A program made the position numbers and the translations under genes. Positions 41,497 through 51,514 of a stretch of 64,000 nucleotides of DNA are shown here, one piece after another. The notes beneath the pieces were generated by a model. That model was given only the letters and a program-made list of their open reading frames with translations, was not told the origin of the DNA and ran no database searches. Location: the NCBI GenBank assembly GCA_963973455.1, contig CAXAZF010000010.1:56909-120908 (forward strand). The letters are read 5' to 3'. The DNA is from Marixanthomonas sp002364245. GTDB taxonomy: Bacteria > Bacteroidota > Bacteroidia > Flavobacteriales > Flavobacteriaceae. Within the stretch, counting starts at the first letter, position 1. Each line of letters starts with the position of its first letter.

Positions 41497-42258
41497 ATGA
41501 GAATACTATTTATCCTAAGTTTTATTGTACTCACCTATATTTCTTGTTCAAAGGATGATTCGCCTGTTGAAGAAGAAGTAAACGAAACACCTATTGAATT
41601 AAAATTGATTCAAGAAAAAGGAATTTCAATTGAAAATGGTAAAGAAAAAACCACACTTTTGTTTGATTACACGTATGATGCAGATGGTAGGTTGAAACAA
41701 TCTAAATCCACAACAGAAAATGGTGTCTTTATCTCTACATATACCTATACCAATAATCATCCAACGAAAATTGAATATTCAAATGGTGGTTTTTGGAAAT
41801 ACACTTATGACGGAGACTTGATAGTTTCCAGTGAATTATATTCTGAAGATGATGATCAATTTCCTACACGCTTTAACTATCAATACAATGCTTCTGGGCA
41901 ACTTATTTCCAGGGAAGAAGTACTTGACGAAGATATATCTTGTTTTATTTATTACACCAATAATACCAACTCTAACCATTCTAATATCGAAGACACTTGT
42001 AATGGTATTACATTCGAAAATGAGTTTGATAATGCTAAAAACCCTAATTATTCAATAAACATCGATGCCATTGTAAAAGCTGGAGGGGCCTCAAAAAACA
42101 ATGAGAAAGTAATTGTTACTACCATAAATCAAAATGGAACTGAAGTGATTGACAATAGAGTACACACATATACTTACAATGACAAAAACTATCCCATTGA
42201 AAGAAAAATATATTTCAATGATGAATTAATTTCAAGAACAGAGTACACTTACCAATAG
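41497..42258 (+). CDS. Lipoprotein with YD-repeat-like strands
   Basis: A 253-residue protein with signal and lipobox LTYISC (Cys about 17), then an acidic linker. The mature part has repeated beta motifs of the type YDADGRLKQS, YTNNHPTKIEYSNG, YDGDLIVSSELY and YNASGQLISREE, as in RHS/YD repeats and DUF4595-like lipoproteins. Probably outer-membrane anchored; function unknown. It starts 20 bases after the tRNA terminator. Confidence 0.8.
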   Translation: MRILFILSFIVLTYISCSKDDSPVEEEVNETPIELKLIQEKGISIENGKEKTTLLFDYTYDADGRLKQSKSTTENGVFISTYTYTNNHPTKIEYSNGGFWKYTYDGDLIVSSELYSEDDDQFPTRFNYQYNASGQLISREEVLDEDISCFIYYTNNTNSNHSNIEDTCNGITFENEFDNAKNPNYSINIDAIVKAGGASKNNEKVIVTTINQNGTEVIDNRVHTYTYNDKNYPIERKIYFNDELISRTEYTYQ

Positions 42259-42299
42259 TATTATTCCAAAAATATTAATTATTACCCCTCTTGTGATGC

Positions 42300-42779
42300 T
42301 TAAAAGTAAAACCTTTCAAGGGTGGGGACATTAGTTTCAATTTCAGTCTCAGTTTCGATTCCAGTTTCAAACATTCGCGTATAATCCATCACGTTCTCAA
42401 TTCCATCGAGCATACATAAATATTCAACAACGGCGCAAAGGCCTTTAAAAAGCGTTTCTTTAGAAGTAGGATTCTTAGGTTTTTCACTATTTTGACGTAA
42501 CGGAACAGAAAAACCACACCCTTTTAAAAAAGCAGCTTCTACTTCTATTAACTCTTGGGGTGTGTAGCCATTTACCGAACGACCTAAGCGTTGGTGTACC
42601 AAACCCACATAATTTAACTGTACCGATCCATGAAAGTCACTAAAATGCTTCCAAGTGTCTGTATTATCACAAATGTTTCCTACAGCGCAACTTATACAAC
42701 ATTCAGGATTTAATGAACCATCATGAAAAGCCGTATATAGCTTTGCAAGTGCATTTTCCAGTCGTTGCGAAGTATTCAT
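42300..42779 (-). CDS. Conserved cysteine-containing protein of unknown function
   Basis: A 159-residue cytoplasmic protein. Cysteines cluster near the N terminus (PECCISCAVGNICDNTDTW) and at CGFSV and GLCAVVEYLCM, so a metal site is possible. The C-terminal tail has an alternating GIETETEIETN stretch encoded by a short slipped repeat. I see no ferredoxin, flavin or NADH motif. No family name is offered. Confidence 0.7.
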   Translation of the reverse strand: MNTSQRLENALAKLYTAFHDGSLNPECCISCAVGNICDNTDTWKHFSDFHGSVQLNYVGLVHQRLGRSVNGYTPQELIEVEAAFLKGCGFSVPLRQNSEKPKNPTSKETLFKGLCAVVEYLCMLDGIENVMDYTRMFETGIETETEIETNVPTLERFYF

Positions 42780-42971
42780 ACTTAATTCTTTTCAATTATA
42801 CTTTCCTTAAAATTAAGGAAATATAAAATATCTTCTATCTGTTTTAGTAAATTCTTTTTAAATACTTCTTCCGGAAATGTTTCAGATAATGTAAAAAAAT
42901 AAAGATAATTTTATGTTTCTGAAAAAATATACTCCTTGTAAAATATATATCTTCGCACAAAAATAATTGTT

Positions 42972-43631
42972 ATGCTCAAAGCTATTTTGTTCGATATGGA
43001 TGGGGTAATTGTTAATACAGAACCCTTACACAAAAAAGCCTATTTTAGTATGTTCGAAGATATGAACATTGATGTTTCCGAAGAAATGTACGAAGCCTAT
43101 ACTGGGCAATCTACCATTAATATCTGTAAAGATTTATGTTCTCGTTTTTCCCTTTCAGAAGCCCCCGAAACATTAGTGAGTACCAAACGTAAGCATTTCA
43201 AGTATTTATTTGCTACTGATAGTAGTCTTGATCTTTTAGACGGTGTACTTCCCTTAATTAAAGATTATTATAATAATGGTCTTACGTTGGTTTTAGCTTC
43301 CTCCGCTTCGATGCCAAATATTAATCGTATTTTCGAGCGATTTGATTTAAATCAATACTTTACGGCTAAATTAAGTGGCGCCGATTTAAAAGCTTCTAAA
43401 CCACATCCTGAAATTTTTATAAAAGCGGCAGAGACATCTGGACATGCCAAGGATGAATGTATGGTAATTGAAGATTCCACCAACGGAATAGCTGCTGCAA
43501 AAGGTGCAGGCATTTTTTGTGTAGGTTATGATAGTTTACACTCTAAAAATCAAGATTATTCAAAAGCTGATGTGGTGGTTTCTAATTTTGAAGACATTTT
43601 TTATAAGACTGTACAGCAATATTTTACATAA
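42972..43631 (+). CDS. HAD-superfamily hydrolase (beta-phosphoglucomutase/phosphatase type)
   Basis: A 219-residue protein with the four HAD motifs: FDMDGVIVNTEPLH (nucleophile Asp about 8 and Asp 10), LASSAS (about 113), KASKPHPEIFIKA (Lys about 143) and VIEDSTNGIAAAKGAG (Asp about 172). The helical cap inserted after motif I is of subclass IA. Sugar-phosphate phosphatase or mutase; substrate unknown. Confidence 0.88.
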   Translation: MLKAILFDMDGVIVNTEPLHKKAYFSMFEDMNIDVSEEMYEAYTGQSTINICKDLCSRFSLSEAPETLVSTKRKHFKYLFATDSSLDLLDGVLPLIKDYYNNGLTLVLASSASMPNINRIFERFDLNQYFTAKLSGADLKASKPHPEIFIKAAETSGHAKDECMVIEDSTNGIAAAKGAGIFCVGYDSLHSKNQDYSKADVVVSNFEDIFYKTVQQYFT

Positions 43632-43721
43632 AAAATACATTTAATAAAAAAGAGCTAACTATTATAACAAAAGAAAAATTAAGTATCTTTAATGACTCCC
43701 CATAACCTATAATTTTTTGTT

Positions 43722-44684
43722 ATGGATTCTATTTTAGATGCTTTACCCTCTTCAGTTTCAGATAACCTTGCATTACTGCGCGCCGATTTGTCAACAAAAA
43801 TACCTGCAAAGGCATTGGACAGAAACCTCTTGATTGCCACTTGGAATATTAGAGCTTTTGGAGACCTTACCCGAAAATGGATGTCTAATAATGATGATTC
43901 ACCCAAAAGAGATTTACAAAGTATTGTTTGTATAGCCGAAATCATAAGCCGGTTTGATGTGATTGCCATACAAGAGGTAAAGAGCAATATTCGTGCGTTG
44001 CGAGATACTTTAAAACTGTTAGGAGACAACTGGTCTCTCATATTAACAGATGTTACAAAAGGCAGTGCTGGAAATGGAGAACGGATGGCATATATTTTTG
44101 ACACCAGAAGGGTAAACCTTTCCGGATTGGCTTGTGAATTGGTCGTGCCAAAAGAATGGTCCAGCGGAATTGACAACAATGCTTTAGAAAATCAATTTGT
44201 ACGAACGCCTTATGCCGTAAGTTTTAAATCTTGTGACCAAACCTTTATCTTGGTTACACTTCATATAAAATATGGTAAAAAATCCAGCGATCGAATTTCC
44301 GAACTTAAATGGATCGCGAAATGGCTTGCCGATTGGGCCGGTGATATAAATGCATATCACCAAAACCTAATAACACTTGGCGATTTTAATATTGATGAAC
44401 GTGGGGACTTATTAAACAAAACTTTTTTAGAAGAAGGATTGTACGTTCCCCCTGCTCTACAAAATGATATAGTTACACGATCAATCTTCAATGAAACCAA
44501 ATATTATGATCAAATAGCTTGGTTTATGGATAACCAACACGTGCCAAATTTAAGTTTACAATTTAAAACTGGCGGTCATTTTGATTTTCTTCCTACCGCT
44601 TTAACCAATAGAAATTTGACAAAGCAACGCCTTTCTTTTATGATGTCAGACCACTACCCGCTTTGGGCAGAGTTTAAATTATAA
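43722..44684 (+). CDS. Endonuclease/exonuclease/phosphatase family protein
   Basis: A 320-residue protein with the metal-dependent EEP fold: LLIATWNIRAFG (Asn), VIAIQEVKSNIRAL (Glu), FILVTLHIKYG (His), ITLGDFNIDERGDLL (Asp-Asn) and MMSDHYPLWAEF (Asp-His). No signal peptide, so intracellular DNase, RNase or phosphatase. An AAATTAAGTATCTTTAAT element (43676-43693), also present in the array's repeated block, lies upstream as a likely promoter. Confidence 0.85.
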   Translation: MDSILDALPSSVSDNLALLRADLSTKIPAKALDRNLLIATWNIRAFGDLTRKWMSNNDDSPKRDLQSIVCIAEIISRFDVIAIQEVKSNIRALRDTLKLLGDNWSLILTDVTKGSAGNGERMAYIFDTRRVNLSGLACELVVPKEWSSGIDNNALENQFVRTPYAVSFKSCDQTFILVTLHIKYGKKSSDRISELKWIAKWLADWAGDINAYHQNLITLGDFNIDERGDLLNKTFLEEGLYVPPALQNDIVTRSIFNETKYYDQIAWFMDNQHVPNLSLQFKTGGHFDFLPTALTNRNLTKQRLSFMMSDHYPLWAEFKL

Positions 44685-44732
44685 AGGTGCTAAGAGGTTT
44701 CATTTAAAATAAATTTTTAAAGCTCTTTGTCA

Positions 44733-47243
44733 TTACCTCTTTAATAATCGAATGGTTTCACTTCCTTCTTCCGAAGTTACCTTCACAAAATAATTTCCTG
44801 TTTGTAACCCTGAAATAGAAATTTCTTCTTTATTACTTGCTCCGCTTTTTGTAATTATAGTTTGCCCTAACACATTTAAAACTTCAATTTTCTTTATTCT
44901 TGAAACAGCTTCAATAGTGAAGTTGTTTTCAGTTGGATTAGGGTATAAGACAATGTTTGATTCTTCAAACTCACCTATCCCTAACTCTTCTACGTAGGTA
45001 GTTGAAACTGTATTCGTGATAATCGCAGGGTTAAAATCGAAATAAATAGAAGCCGTATTTTCAATTACATCACCTATTGCTATTCCCAATTGGGGTTTTA
45101 TTTTGTAGGCAACGTAGCCTTGACTGGCTTCCGGGTTTGTATCTTCAGTAGGTAAATTAATGTCGTTAAAAATAAAATCTATTTTTCCATCAACCATCTC
45201 CACATTCATTTCATGACTGGAATCTAAAATTTTTAAGGTTGTCCAGTCTAATAATTCATCTAAATCATCTTGTACCCGAACATTTATTGCTGAAGCAGTT
45301 CCCAAGTTTTGAAACCTAATTACATAATGCAAATATTCATCGGCTTTATCAATCAACACCTGAGAACCTTGGGTCACTTGCTTATCATTAGGATCGTATG
45401 AGTTTACAACTTCTTGGTTTAACTCAAATACGTTATCATCTGGGGTTTCATCTGTACTAATAGGATTTGCTGTTGCCGTAAACGTAAGCACATCGCCACT
45501 TTCGTTAGTAGGTGGTGGCAATACAGAAAAATCCACCGAAATACTTTTACTCATAAAAGGTTGTAAGCTGTTATAACTCCATGTTATGGTGTTGTTTACT
45601 TGCGAAGTTTCTGAGGGGCTCGCTGACACAAACGATATTCTTGACTCATCAAACTCTAATGTAATAGCGCCAGACAAGGTTGTGGTACCTACATTTTCGT
45701 ACGTTAAGGTGTAATTAGCTTCAAATCCTGGGCGAGCAACATCGGTTGGGATTATGGAAATAGCCAAATCGTTTGCTGTAAAAGCTGGTGCTATGCAAAA
45801 ATCGGCGATTTCGGACTGGTTAAATCCAGTAAAAGTATCTACAGTTTCGCTGGGCGTTACTGTAAAATAAGAAGAAAGCCCTACTACACTAGTTGTATAG
45901 GTGTTTTCACTAACTTTTAGTGTATAAAATCCACTTTCAAGTGAAGCACTGCCAATATCATTAATACCATCTGTGGTAGAAACAAAAATATTACCGATTT
46001 TAATATCAAACCGATCACAACCGTCCATATTTTCATCAAAGCTTAAGCTACCTTGTATAATATTTGTATCGCCAGTTGTTATACCACAATCTTCTGTAAA
46101 AATAACACCTGGCGGCACATTTAGAAACGTTTCAACACCGTAGTCTAGATCATCTATACAGATATACTGTAGATTAGGGTTATCCGAAGCATCAAAATCA
46201 GAAGGACCAGATCCAGAACAAATAGAACCCGGAACCAAAATTGTATTGTTTCCATTTTTGAAATTTATATATTCTAAGTTAGGGTTATTTGATACAGATA
46301 AATCACAAATATTTTCATTCCCTGAAAGATCAAGAGAAGTAAGATTATTATAACTACAGGTCAATCGTTCTAAAAGCAAGTTTTCTGACAAATCCAAAGA
46401 CTGAAGTTCGTTTGTTGAGCACCTTAAACTCTTCATTTCTATATTTTGTGACACATCCAACACCTGAAGTTCATTATTTCTACAATCCAAATTTAAAAGA
46501 TTGACGTTTTGAGAAATATCAAGTTCACTCAAACTATTTACATAACAGATTAAACTTGTTAAATTAAGATTTTGAGATACATCTAAAATTTCAATTTGGT
46601 TATATCCGCAGGAAAAATTTTCTAATTCAGAAAGGTTTGAAATATCGATAGTAGTTAAATTATTACGATTGCAATTCAATGTCCTTAGAGCTGTATTATT
46701 TGAAACATCTAATAAGTCTAAATCGTTATCGCTAACCCATAATACTTCTAAAAGAGTGTTATTAGAAACGTCAATGCTTGTAAGGTTAGGCAATGCCCAA
46801 CAATATAAATTTTTTAAATTAATATTATTAGTAACATCCACTTCACTAAGCAATTCATCACCTCCGCCTAGAATAACTTCTTCTAAAAGAATGTTTTGAG
46901 ATAAATCAATAGTTGATATATCAGTATTAAAACAATCCAAATAAAGTAAATTTACATTTTGTGTAATATCAATAGTGGTAATATCTGCTTCGTTGCAACT
47001 CAACCGAGTAATGTTCACAAAAGCTTCAATACCGGTAAGATCTGTCGTATTAGTACCATCCACATTAATTTCTCCTGTAACAGCTTCCGCCTCACTTACC
47101 TGTATTTCACCATCACCATTAGTATCAATAACTGGATCGTGGTTTAATAAGGCGGCTTTAAAATTAGGGTCGGGTATGGTTACTGTTTGTGCAGTAGCAA
47201 AAAAACCTAAACATAAGCATAGGGCAAGTAATACGTGTTTCAT
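44733..47243 (-). CDS. Secreted leucine-rich-repeat protein with T9SS sorting tail
   Basis: An 836-residue protein with a signal peptide (MKHVLLALCLCLGFFATAQ). An EF-hand/dockerin-like DTNGDGEIQVSEAE sits near 40. Leucine-rich repeats of about 20 residues (LDVSxNxxLxxLxCxxNxL) fill about 85-340. A DUF7619-like beta domain (YDPNDKQVTQG, LHYVIRFQNLGTASA, VAYKIKPQLGIAIGD) occupies about 500-745. The last 75 residues (LYPNPTENNFTIEA to LLKR) are the type A sorting domain of the type IX system, which exports and anchors proteins on the surface in gliding flavobacteria. Confidence 0.92.
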   Translation of the reverse strand: MKHVLLALCLCLGFFATAQTVTIPDPNFKAALLNHDPVIDTNGDGEIQVSEAEAVTGEINVDGTNTTDLTGIEAFVNITRLSCNEADITTIDITQNVNLLYLDCFNTDISTIDLSQNILLEEVILGGGDELLSEVDVTNNINLKNLYCWALPNLTSIDVSNNTLLEVLWVSDNDLDLLDVSNNTALRTLNCNRNNLTTIDISNLSELENFSCGYNQIEILDVSQNLNLTSLICYVNSLSELDISQNVNLLNLDCRNNELQVLDVSQNIEMKSLRCSTNELQSLDLSENLLLERLTCSYNNLTSLDLSGNENICDLSVSNNPNLEYINFKNGNNTILVPGSICSGSGPSDFDASDNPNLQYICIDDLDYGVETFLNVPPGVIFTEDCGITTGDTNIIQGSLSFDENMDGCDRFDIKIGNIFVSTTDGINDIGSASLESGFYTLKVSENTYTTSVVGLSSYFTVTPSETVDTFTGFNQSEIADFCIAPAFTANDLAISIIPTDVARPGFEANYTLTYENVGTTTLSGAITLEFDESRISFVSASPSETSQVNNTITWSYNSLQPFMSKSISVDFSVLPPPTNESGDVLTFTATANPISTDETPDDNVFELNQEVVNSYDPNDKQVTQGSQVLIDKADEYLHYVIRFQNLGTASAINVRVQDDLDELLDWTTLKILDSSHEMNVEMVDGKIDFIFNDINLPTEDTNPEASQGYVAYKIKPQLGIAIGDVIENTASIYFDFNPAIITNTVSTTYVEELGIGEFEESNIVLYPNPTENNFTIEAVSRIKKIEVLNVLGQTIITKSGASNKEEISISGLQTGNYFVKVTSEEGSETIRLLKR

Positions 47244-47326
47244 AAATTGAAAATAAATTTGGTTGGTTGCAATATATAAAATATTTGCAAAACCCTGTTT
47301 TTAAGTTTTTCTAAAACAACGTATAT

Positions 47327-48697
47327 CTACATCAACTTAGCCCGTAACTCCGTAAACGAAACCGAGTCTTGGTCTCCACTTTTCATATGTTTTAGTGTAT
47401 ACGTTTCTGCTTGCATTTCGTTTCCGCCAGCCAAAACGGTATAGGGTATGTTGCGTTTATCTGCGTAGCCCATTTGTTTACCCATTTTTGTAGCATCTGG
47501 GTATAATTCGGCAGTGATACCTTCTTTTCTAAGTTTCGCAATGGCTTTCATAGCATATAGTGCTTCTGCATCACCAAAATTGATAAACAATACTTTGGTG
47601 TTGGCAGAAACCGTTTCAGGAAACAAACCTAGTTCTTCTAATACTAAGTAGATTCGATCCAGTCCAAACGAAATACCAACACCACTCATATTTTTGAGTC
47701 CGAAAATGCCAGTTAAATCATCATAGCGACCACCGCCGCCAATGCTTCCCATCTTTACTTGCTCTGGTGCTGCTACTTCAAAAATGGCTCCCGTATAGTA
47801 GTTTAAGCCACGAGCTAAGGTTACATCAATTTCTAAGGTTGCGGTTTGTAAACCTATTTCAGAAATAGTATTTACGATAAACTCCAATTCGTTAGCACCT
47901 TGCATCCCTATTTTAGAAGAAACAAGTAAGTCTTTTAATAAGTTTAATTTTTCGGAAGCAGTTCCACTTACTTGAAATAACGGTTGTAGTTTTTCTATAG
48001 CATCTTCAGAAATACCTTTTTCGCGCATTTCTTTTTTAACGCCGTCCTCCCCTATTTTATCGAGTTTATCCAAAGCAACGGTAAAATCAATTAATTTATC
48101 TTCGGCGCCTATTACTTCAGCAATTCCGCTTAATACTTTACGGTTGTTCATTTTAATGGTAACACCTTCCAAGTTCAATTTGTTGAACACAGCATCGTAT
48201 AGTTGTACAAATTCCACCTCTTGCCAAAGCGATTTACTCCCTACCACATCGGCATCACACTGAAAAAATTCCCTAAAACGTCCTTTCTGTGGCCGATCGG
48301 CTCGCCAAACCGGCTGAATTTGATAGCGTTTAAACGGAAAGTCGATTTCGTTTTGGTGTTGTACTACATACCTTGCAAACGGGACGGTAAGATCATATCG
48401 CAGGGCTTTTTCAGAAATTTTAAGGGTTAATTTGCTACTATCTTTTTCTGAATATAGTGTATCGTCCACTTTCCGAAGAAAATCACCACTATTCAATATT
48501 TTAAAAATCAACCGGTCGCCTTCATCACCATACTTTCCCATCAAGGTATCGCTGTTTTCGAACGAAGGTGTTTCAATGGGTTGAAAACCATAGGTAGTGA
48601 AACAACTTTTTATGGTATCCATAATATAGTTTCGTTTTACTACTTCAGCAGGTGAAAAATCGCGCGTTCCTTTGGGTATAGATGGTTTTTGAGCCAC
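47327..48697 (-). CDS. hisS: Histidyl-tRNA synthetase
   Basis: A 456-residue class II synthetase. The frame is open 16 codons further upstream from an ATG, but I place the start at GTG 48697 because the conserved AQKPSIPKGTRDFSP follows directly, as in relatives. Motif 2 is RPQKGRFREFFQCDADVVG, the HisA motif LARGLNYYTGAIFEV, motif 3 GVGISFGLDRIYLVL, and the anticodon domain ends LKHMKSGDQDSVSFTEL. The family-specific middle insertion (about 215-300) is longer than in E. coli (424 residues total). Confidence 0.92.
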   Translation of the reverse strand: MAQKPSIPKGTRDFSPAEVVKRNYIMDTIKSCFTTYGFQPIETPSFENSDTLMGKYGDEGDRLIFKILNSGDFLRKVDDTLYSEKDSSKLTLKISEKALRYDLTVPFARYVVQHQNEIDFPFKRYQIQPVWRADRPQKGRFREFFQCDADVVGSKSLWQEVEFVQLYDAVFNKLNLEGVTIKMNNRKVLSGIAEVIGAEDKLIDFTVALDKLDKIGEDGVKKEMREKGISEDAIEKLQPLFQVSGTASEKLNLLKDLLVSSKIGMQGANELEFIVNTISEIGLQTATLEIDVTLARGLNYYTGAIFEVAAPEQVKMGSIGGGGRYDDLTGIFGLKNMSGVGISFGLDRIYLVLEELGLFPETVSANTKVLFINFGDAEALYAMKAIAKLRKEGITAELYPDATKMGKQMGYADKRNIPYTVLAGGNEMQAETYTLKHMKSGDQDSVSFTELRAKLM

Positions 48698-48819
48698 GTT
48701 GTATGGTTTAAAATGTAAGGTTCTATTTATAATTTCGAGTTGCAAATATCTTAAATTATTAGCTAACTTGTAACTTTAACGGCTGTTATTAGTCTAATGG
48801 GTAACCTTAATTTGTAACT

Positions 48820-50061
48820 ATGTTTTCATTGTTTCGCGAAAATGTCCGAATTGCGTTGGATTCTATTAAAAGTCAACTGCTACGGACCATTCTTACCGTT
48901 GTTATTATTGCCATTGGTATTTGGGCTTTGGTAGGTATTCTAAGCGCTGTTAAGGTGCTTGAAAACACTATTTCAGATAATTTTGCTTCCATGGGAGCCA
49001 ATACGTTTAATGTGCAACGCTATGAATTGGAAGTGCAAAGTCAGCGTGGTGGGGAACGGAAAAAGATAAACCCTATAATTAGCTACAATGATGTTCGCGA
49101 ATTTGAAGATAAGTATAATCATCCTTTAACGCAAACTGCTGTTTCATTTAGAGGTACTGGAGCTGCAGAAGTAAAATATGAAAGTGAGAAGACCGATCCT
49201 GAAGTACAGGTGTACGGCGTTAATGAGCATTATCTATTAAATACCGGTACAGAAGTAGATCAAGGTAGAAATTTTACTTTTTTTGATATTCAGAATAACA
49301 ATAAAGTATGTTTATTAGGGTCTGATTTCTTGAAAAATTTATTTGAAGGTGAAAACCCGTTAAACAAAACCGTTAGTATTCGCGGTGTAAAATTTAAGGT
49401 GATAGGAATTTTAGAGTCCAAAGGTTCAACTTTCGGAAACAATCAAGACCTCAAGGTATTAATCCCTATACAAGTGGCACGCGGTATTTTTACACAAGCC
49501 AATATTAATTACAACATAAGTATTCGGGTAGATGACAAGGAAATTATGCAGAGCGCGCAAGATGAAGCTATTATTACTTTCAGAAATATTAGAGGTTTAA
49601 ACCCTGTAGAGGAAAATAATTTTGGTATTCTGCGTAGTGATGATTTAATTAATCAAATAGCTGAACTAGGCTTTATAATGCGAACTGCAGCTTGGATTAT
49701 TAGTATCATTACTATTTTAGGATCATCGATAGCGTTGATGAATATCATGCTCGTATCGGTTACCGAACGTACCCGTGAAATTGGTGTCCGAAAAGCATTA
49801 GGAGCCAAGCGTTCTACAATATCCACTCAGTTTTTTATGGAAACCATTGTTATTGGTCAATTTGGGAGTGTTCTTGGTATTCTTTTAGGTGTCCTTACTG
49901 GTTTTGTATTTGCCAAAGCATTCGACTTTGATTTTTCATTACCTTGGACAGCTATAATTTGGGCCACTATAATTACCTTCTTAGTAGCTGTAATAGCAGG
50001 TTCATACCCAGCAACTAAAGCAGCAAAATTAGATCCTATTGAAAGTTTACGGTATGAGTAG
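48820..50061 (+). CDS. ABC transporter permease (MacB/FtsX type)
   Basis: A 413-residue inner-membrane protein with four helices: one at about 20-45 (LRTILTVVIIAIGIWALVGIL), then a large periplasmic MacB_PCD domain (about 50-270), and three C-terminal FtsX helices with LMNIMLVSVTERTREIGVRKALGAKR. This is the permease of a MacAB/LolCE-like system for lipoprotein, peptide or efflux transport. The ATPase partner is not adjacent. Divergent from hisS. Confidence 0.9.
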   Translation: MFSLFRENVRIALDSIKSQLLRTILTVVIIAIGIWALVGILSAVKVLENTISDNFASMGANTFNVQRYELEVQSQRGGERKKINPIISYNDVREFEDKYNHPLTQTAVSFRGTGAAEVKYESEKTDPEVQVYGVNEHYLLNTGTEVDQGRNFTFFDIQNNNKVCLLGSDFLKNLFEGENPLNKTVSIRGVKFKVIGILESKGSTFGNNQDLKVLIPIQVARGIFTQANINYNISIRVDDKEIMQSAQDEAIITFRNIRGLNPVEENNFGILRSDDLINQIAELGFIMRTAAWIISIITILGSSIALMNIMLVSVTERTREIGVRKALGAKRSTISTQFFMETIVIGQFGSVLGILLGVLTGFVFAKAFDFDFSLPWTAIIWATIITFLVAVIAGSYPATKAAKLDPIESLRYE

Positions 50062-50137
50062 GCAGTTAGTGGTTAATAGAAACTTCGATACAATTCCGGT
50101 TACCATTGGAATCACTCAGTCACCATTACTTAAAAAA

Positions 50138-50617
50138 TTATGAGATTTTATCTAAAATATCTTCAAAAAAGCGATACAACTCCCCTTTGGTGATAATTGC
50201 ACCTTGTTCTATCAATTTAAAAATATCACCACTCCTATCGTTGGAAAATTGTTTGTTAGCAGTATAAAACTCAACATCATCGGTCATAAAGTTTTCTTGT
50301 AACCAAGCGTACCCTTCAGCTGTAGTGATGTTTTTAGTCTTGTCCATCACTTTTACCGAGATAAGCTTCATTTGCTCTGCTTCAATTTTAAAAAGGAACA
50401 TTTGCTGTGGCGCCATATTTTCTAAATACTCCGCTTTTTGCAACACCCCTTCCCATACCAAGTCACTAAATATGTCGAGTTCTTCTTCAGCTATGTTGGG
50501 CTTATTGATTTTTATATCGTTCCATTCATCAGCAGTGATAGATTGTGTTGCTAAAAAATTGATGAACTCGGTGTGCAGTTCTTCAAATTGCTCTTTAGTA
50601 AGTCGTGCGTATTTCAT
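50138..50617 (-). CDS. DUF6495 family protein
   Basis: A 159-residue acidic helical protein (MKYARLTKEQFEELHTEFINFLATQSITADEW). Its pattern agrees with DUF6495, a flavobacterial family often near hisS or ribosomal genes. No catalytic motif. Function unknown. Confidence 0.78.
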   Translation of the reverse strand: MKYARLTKEQFEELHTEFINFLATQSITADEWNDIKINKPNIAEEELDIFSDLVWEGVLQKAEYLENMAPQQMFLFKIEAEQMKLISVKVMDKTKNITTAEGYAWLQENFMTDDVEFYTANKQFSNDRSGDIFKLIEQGAIITKGELYRFFEDILDKIS

Positions 50618-50682
50618 TATGAATAAATTTTAATATCGTCATATAGACCAGTCTGTTCGGTAGACAGGTACAACTTCAATTT

Positions 50683-50722
50683 AAAAAGAAAACCTTCTTC
50701 AAATAAATGAAGAAGGCTTTTC
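50683..50722. terminator. Terminator of the rpsF-rpsR-rplI operon
   Basis: CCTTCTTCA (50693-50701) and TGAAGAAGG (50708-50716) form a 9-base perfect stem, loop of six, with A-rich/U-rich flanks on both sides. Confidence 0.85.
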
Positions 50723-50743
50723 TATATTATTTCAGTATAAAAA

Positions 50744-51199
50744 TTACTGGTTTTCTGCTACTACGTCAAACGTGAACGTTTCGATCACATCTCTGTGGAA
50801 ACGGATTGTAGCTTCGTATTGTCCAGTACGCTTAATAGCACCACCGGCAATAGAAATGTACTTTTTATCAATAGATACATTTTCTTTTTCTAAAGCTTCA
50901 GCAAGGTTTGCATTGGTAACAGAACCAAACAATTTATCCTTTTCACCGGTTTTAGCAGTGATTTTCAACTCTAAAATTTCACCAAGTTTATCAGCTTCTT
51001 TTTGAGCTTCTTCAATAACTTTACGCTCTTTGTAAGCTTGCTGCTTTAACTTTTCCTCTAGTGCTTTTTTAGCAGAAGGAGTAGCCAATGTAGCGTATCC
51101 GTGAGGAATTAAGTAATTTCTACCATATCCGTTTTTTACAGATACAACATCATCTGTAAATCCCAGATTGTCAACGTCTTGTTTTAATATAAGTTCCAT
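50744..51199 (-). CDS. rplI: 50S ribosomal protein L9
   Basis: A 151-residue bL9. MELILKQDVDNLGFTDDVVSVKNGYGRNYLIPHGYA is the N-terminal rRNA-binding domain, followed by the long connecting helix (about 40-75) and the C-terminal domain (KLFGSVTNANLAEAL). Last gene of the S6-S18-L9 operon. Confidence 0.97.
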   Translation of the reverse strand: MELILKQDVDNLGFTDDVVSVKNGYGRNYLIPHGYATLATPSAKKALEEKLKQQAYKERKVIEEAQKEADKLGEILELKITAKTGEKDKLFGSVTNANLAEALEKENVSIDKKYISIAGGAIKRTGQYEATIRFHRDVIETFTFDVVAENQ

Positions 51200-51214
51200 A
51201 ATACTATCTGGTTT

Positions 51215-51511
51215 TTATTTGTATAAATCGGTTACATATGGCATCAACGCTAAGTGACGAGCTCTTTTTACAGCTACGGCAACTTTACGTTGGTACTTTA
51301 ATGATGTTCCTGTTAATCTGCGAGGTAACAATTTACCTTGTTCGTTTACAAAGCTTAATAAAAAGTCTGGATCTTTGTAATCTATGTACTTAATTCCAGA
51401 TCGTTGAAAACGACAGTACTTTTTAGCTTTTGTAGTTTCTATATTAAGCGGGGTCAGGTATCTGATCTCTCCGTCTTTTTTTCCTTTTGCTTGTTCTTGA
51501 ATCGATGCCAT
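51215..51511 (-). CDS. rpsR: 30S ribosomal protein S18
   Basis: A 98-residue bS18 with an extended N terminus and the core YCRFQRSGIKYIDYKDPDFLLSFVNEQGKLLPRRLTGT, KRARHLALMPYVT. It forms the S6:S18 heterodimer on the platform of the small subunit. Only 3 bases separate it from rpsF. Confidence 0.97.
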   Translation of the reverse strand: MASIQEQAKGKKDGEIRYLTPLNIETTKAKKYCRFQRSGIKYIDYKDPDFLLSFVNEQGKLLPRRLTGTSLKYQRKVAVAVKRARHLALMPYVTDLYK

Positions 51512-51514
51512 ACC

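Noticed and set aside
42300..42779. Assignment of this gene as a redox subunit because of its cysteines
   Set aside because: No ferredoxin spacing, FAD or NADH motif is visible; left as unknown.
44733..47243. Regular repeats as a CRISPR array or satellite
   Set aside because: The periodicity is that of coding leucine-rich repeats on the minus strand; units are diverged and in frame throughout.
48698..48745. ATG start of hisS 16 codons upstream
   Set aside because: The extra residues are unlike the conserved HisS N terminus, which begins right after the GTG at 48697.
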